A stretch of DNA of 64,000 nucleotides from Thermoleptolyngbya sichuanensis A183 (lineage in GTDB: Bacteria; Cyanobacteriota; Cyanobacteriia; Elainellales; Elainellaceae). Shown piece by piece: positions 63,769 through 64,000 of this stretch (position 1 is its first letter; each line of letters begins with the position of its first letter). The notes under the pieces are model-generated. The model was not told the origin of the DNA, did not search any database, and worked only from the letters and a program-made list of their open reading frames with translations. The stretch lies in the NCBI RefSeq assembly GCF_013177315.1, contig NZ_CP053661.1, positions 1,302,001 to 1,366,000 on the forward strand, in the 5' to 3' direction. A program made the position numbers and the translations under genes.

Positions 63769-64000
63769 TTAGAAGGTCATTTCAGCAGCCTGGACGCGCT
63801 CGACCTGCTTCTTCTTCAGCACCAGCAGGATTTGAGTCAGCGTAATGGCCGCTAGGAATGCAATCAGACCTTTAATGCGGTTCGGGCTTTGCAACACGAT
63901 TTCGGTGTCCTTCTGACCAAAACCGCCGACGTTGGGGTTGTTGGTCAGTGCAGCACCACTGGCGACTTCTTCGCCTTCAGAAACGATTAGCTCTGGGCCA
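63769..64000 (-). CDS. petA: cytochrome f, C-terminal part (5' end outside window)
   Basis: The minus-strand frame runs in from the window edge and reads [28 protein letters not shown], then QKDTEIVLQ and [38 protein letters not shown] before the stop. This is the end of the small domain and the single C-terminal membrane helix of cytochrome f. The protein is the haem-bearing subunit of the cytochrome b6f complex in the thylakoid membrane. Only 77 codons are present; the haem-binding CxxCH is outside. A petC gene normally lies upstream. Confidence 0.93.
   Translation of the reverse strand, partial: GPELIVSEGEEVASGAALTNNPNVGGFGQKDTEIVLQSPNRIKGLIAFLAAITLTQILLVLKKKQVERVQAAEMTF

Noticed and set aside
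1-64000. tRNA and rRNA genes
   Set aside because: Reading the gaps for T-loop-like GGTTCRA motifs with cloverleaf context gave no convincing tRNA, and no rRNA sequence was seen; a tRNAscan run could still find one.

Overview
The window looks like a filamentous or Leptolyngbya-like cyanobacterial chromosome. The octamer GCGATCGC (HIP1) and its shorter core recur every few hundred bases, mostly inside genes. Cyanobacterial markers include the C-terminal end of cytochrome f (petA) at the right edge, mreBCD, an acpP-fabF-tkt cluster, a DUF3727 protein, a four-ACT-domain aspartate kinase and an HpsJ-like membrane protein. Composition is fairly GC-rich and even. I see no prophage, CRISPR array, rRNA or tRNA gene. 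Genus-level placement is inference only.

Layout. 1-9 kb: the tail of a PlsC-type acyltransferase, a C39-peptidase ABC exporter with no visible partner, an amino-acid ABC permease/ATPase pair, a repeat-invaded hypothetical gene, a tandem-DUF305 lipoprotein, a Uma2-type nuclease and an NfeD-like protein. 9-14 kb: GNAT acetyltransferase, then ruvX, DUF3727, mltG and yqeG in one direction, followed by a candidate small RNA with a promoter and a strong terminator. 14.1-15.7 kb: a complete insertion sequence. 15.7-19.1 kb: a sulfate import operon (sbpA, cysT, cysW, NIL-domain gene) without a local cysA. 19.4-25.1 kb: CobW-type metallochaperone, AI-2E-family permease, lysC, pgl. 25.7-31.1 kb: HpsJ-like protein and glycosyltransferase, DUF502, nusB, ftsY. 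31.2-34.1 kb: an ECF sigma factor and its putative anti-sigma separated by a mobile 140-bp repeat, then rsmE. 34.4-43.5 kb: mreB-mreC-mreD and a small conserved protein, ssb, an unlisted 46-residue secreted peptide, a Tat-type amine oxidase and PBP2. 44.3-48.6 kb: polyamine importer potABCD-like operon. 48.8-52.8 kb: tkt, fabF, acpP. 53.2-57 kb: xanthine dehydrogenase xdhA-xdhB. 57.7-64 kb: ABM-domain membrane protein and Lin0512 protein, zinc metallopeptidase, a Cys-repeat secreted protein, rsmH, an amino-acid-binding lipoprotein and petA.

How the genes work together. Cell wall and shape genes (mreBCD, PBP2, mltG) and ribosome/translation genes (rsmE, rsmH, nusB, ftsY, ruvX nearby) form the housekeeping core. 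Three ABC importers (amino acid, sulfate, polyamine) sit among them; the amino-acid binding protein is about 58 kb from its likely permease, and the sulfate system lacks its ATPase here.

The most distinctive material is between genes. There are two families of near-identical MITE-like elements (81 bp and 140 bp), a hairpin repeat whose two copies differ by pairing-preserving changes, arrays with 12-17-bp periods (often 14, i.e. two heptamers) that repeatedly start at or across stop codons, and HIP1 palindromes that serve as terminator stems. No clearly new enzyme system is evident. The best candidates for something undescribed are the small secreted Cys peptide, the orphan C39 exporter, the candidate small RNA, the covarying hairpin family and the stop-codon repeat arrays.
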